Shown in pieces: positions 63,420 through 64,000 of a DNA stretch of 64,000 bases. The first letter of the stretch is position 1; each line of letters starts with the position of its first letter. The stretch is from an uncultured bacterium (GTDB taxonomy: Bacteria; Cyanobacteriota; Vampirovibrionia; Gastranaerophilales; Gastranaerophilaceae), in contig CASGEP010000003.1 in NCBI GenBank assembly GCA_949300515.1, positions 1 to 64,000 on the forward strand, read 5' to 3'. The notes beneath the pieces were generated by a model that saw nothing but the letters and a program-made list of their open reading frames with translations, was not told the origin of the DNA and searched no databases. The position numbers and the translations under genes are program-made.

Positions 63420-64000
63420 TTAATGCTCAATCAGACTTTCGCCGCTCATTTCCTGCGGTTTTTTAATACCGAGCAAATCAAGCACCGTCGGCGCTATGTC
63501 GCACAGGGCGCCCGTTTGTTTCAGTTTTGCATTTTTCATATCATTCGTTACAAGTATAAAGGGCACCTGATTTGTAGTGTGTGCGGTTTGGGGTGCGTGT
63601 GTTTGTTCGTTATACATCCACTCGGCATTGCCATGGTCAGCCGTTACAATCATCTCGACATTGTTTTCAAGTGCAGTCTTTGCAATTTTTCCGACACACT
63701 TATCAACCGCCTCAACAGCTTTAACGGCAGCCTCCATAACGCCCGTATGACCCACCATATCAGGGTTTGCAAAGTTAACAAGTATAAAACCGTACTCTTT
63801 ATTATTAAGCGCTTCTACTACATTATCACAGACTTCATACGCGCTCATCTCGGGCTTTAAGTCATAAGTTGCGACTTTTGGCGAAGCAACAAGTTTTCTT
63901 GTTTCAAGCTTAAAAGGAACTTCCTCGCCGCCGTTAAAGAAAAATGTAATATGGGCGTATTTTTCCGTTTCTGCCGTTCTAAACTCTTTAACGTTGTTAT
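63420..64000 (-). CDS. gpmI: Phosphoglycerate mutase, 2,3-bisphosphoglycerate-independent (5' part missing)
   Basis: C-terminal 193 residues of GpmI, interconverting 3- and 2-phosphoglycerate with Mn. Visible motifs: EKYAHITFFFNGGEE, NFANPDMVGHTG, IVTADHGNAEWM (metal-binding Asp/His) and HTTNQVPFILV. The frame runs on through the right edge, so the start is outside. With pyk it represents lower glycolysis. Confidence 0.95.
   Translation of the reverse strand, partial: NNVKEFRTAETEKYAHITFFFNGGEEVPFKLETRKLVASPKVATYDLKPEMSAYEVCDNVVEALNNKEYGFILVNFANPDMVGHTGVMEAAVKAVEAVDKCVGKIAKTALENNVEMIVTADHGNAEWMYNEQTHAPQTAHTTNQVPFILVTNDMKNAKLKQTGALCDIAPTVLDLLGIKKPQEMSGESLIEH

Noticed and set aside
1-64000. 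tRNA genes, CRISPR arrays, insertion sequences, prophage or att sites
   Set aside because: Intergenic gaps were read on both strands; none held cloverleaf arms with CCA-type ends, spaced repeats, transposase frames or integrases.

Overview
The window is a compact, AT-rich, fully bacterial chromosome segment with no mobile element, CRISPR array, rRNA or tRNA that I could see. It encodes a two-membrane envelope (MlaA-like protein, TonB/ExbB/ExbD, two giant AsmA-like proteins, Lgt and a lipoprotein). It also carries a DapL-type lysine/diaminopimelate route, a VKOR-DsbA fusion, queuosine genes, and dense operons with many overlapping ends. Together with a leader-type regulation of rplJL better known from Firmicutes, this suggests a non-photosynthetic relative of Cyanobacteria (Melainabacteria/Vampirovibrionia, perhaps gut Gastranaerophilales). 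That placement is inference; no marker phylogeny was run.

Layout. 1-6905: partial dapL, an MlaA-hydrolase fusion, a GT10 fucosyltransferase with a 2-hydroxyacid dehydrogenase, a damaged pyruvate kinase gene and a small sigma factor. 6906-12222: rplJL behind an L10 leader/attenuator, a CoA-activase-like gene, an oligopeptide-type ABC ATPase, and rpsB-tsf. 12310-17250: queD, uppP, then speE-aroA-5'-nucleotidase on the minus strand. 17326-21601: small unknown genes, engB, a DUF2344 gene, RNase E/G and a Cys-rich miniprotein. 21760-28422: a membrane glycosyltransferase coupled to murC-murB-ddl-ftsQ, then a HEAT-like gene. 28491-33757: pyrH-frr-cdsA-rnc-rpe facing queH and VKOR-DsbA. 34039-38951: a filament-like unknown, hisF behind an atypical GGDEF gene, a penicillin-binding-fold serine hydrolase and an unknown. 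39013-46465: aspS, metK, a DciA-like gene, a free ClpX-type zinc finger with a 543-residue unknown, ruvX, DUF1292 and a second CoA-activase-like gene. 46614-61888: an M16 peptidase and the most interesting block, an apparent operon of two secreted proteins, tonB, exbB, exbD, exbD and an AsmA-like protein, with a second AsmA-like giant divergent to it. 61967-64000: a TPR lipoprotein, lgt and partial gpmI.

Main themes. (1) Envelope lipid homeostasis: a Ton motor sits in one operon with an AsmA-like bridge protein, and elsewhere MlaA is fused to a lipase-like domain. (2) A recurring start architecture, extended -10 (TGnTATAAT) followed by exactly 6-7 nt and the ATG, implies leaderless mRNAs for several genes. 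(3) Convergent genes usually overlap or abut at their 3' ends. (4) pyk carries what looks like a deletion of about 28 nt that removes the catalytic lysine segment; it needs a check against reads before any biology is built on it.
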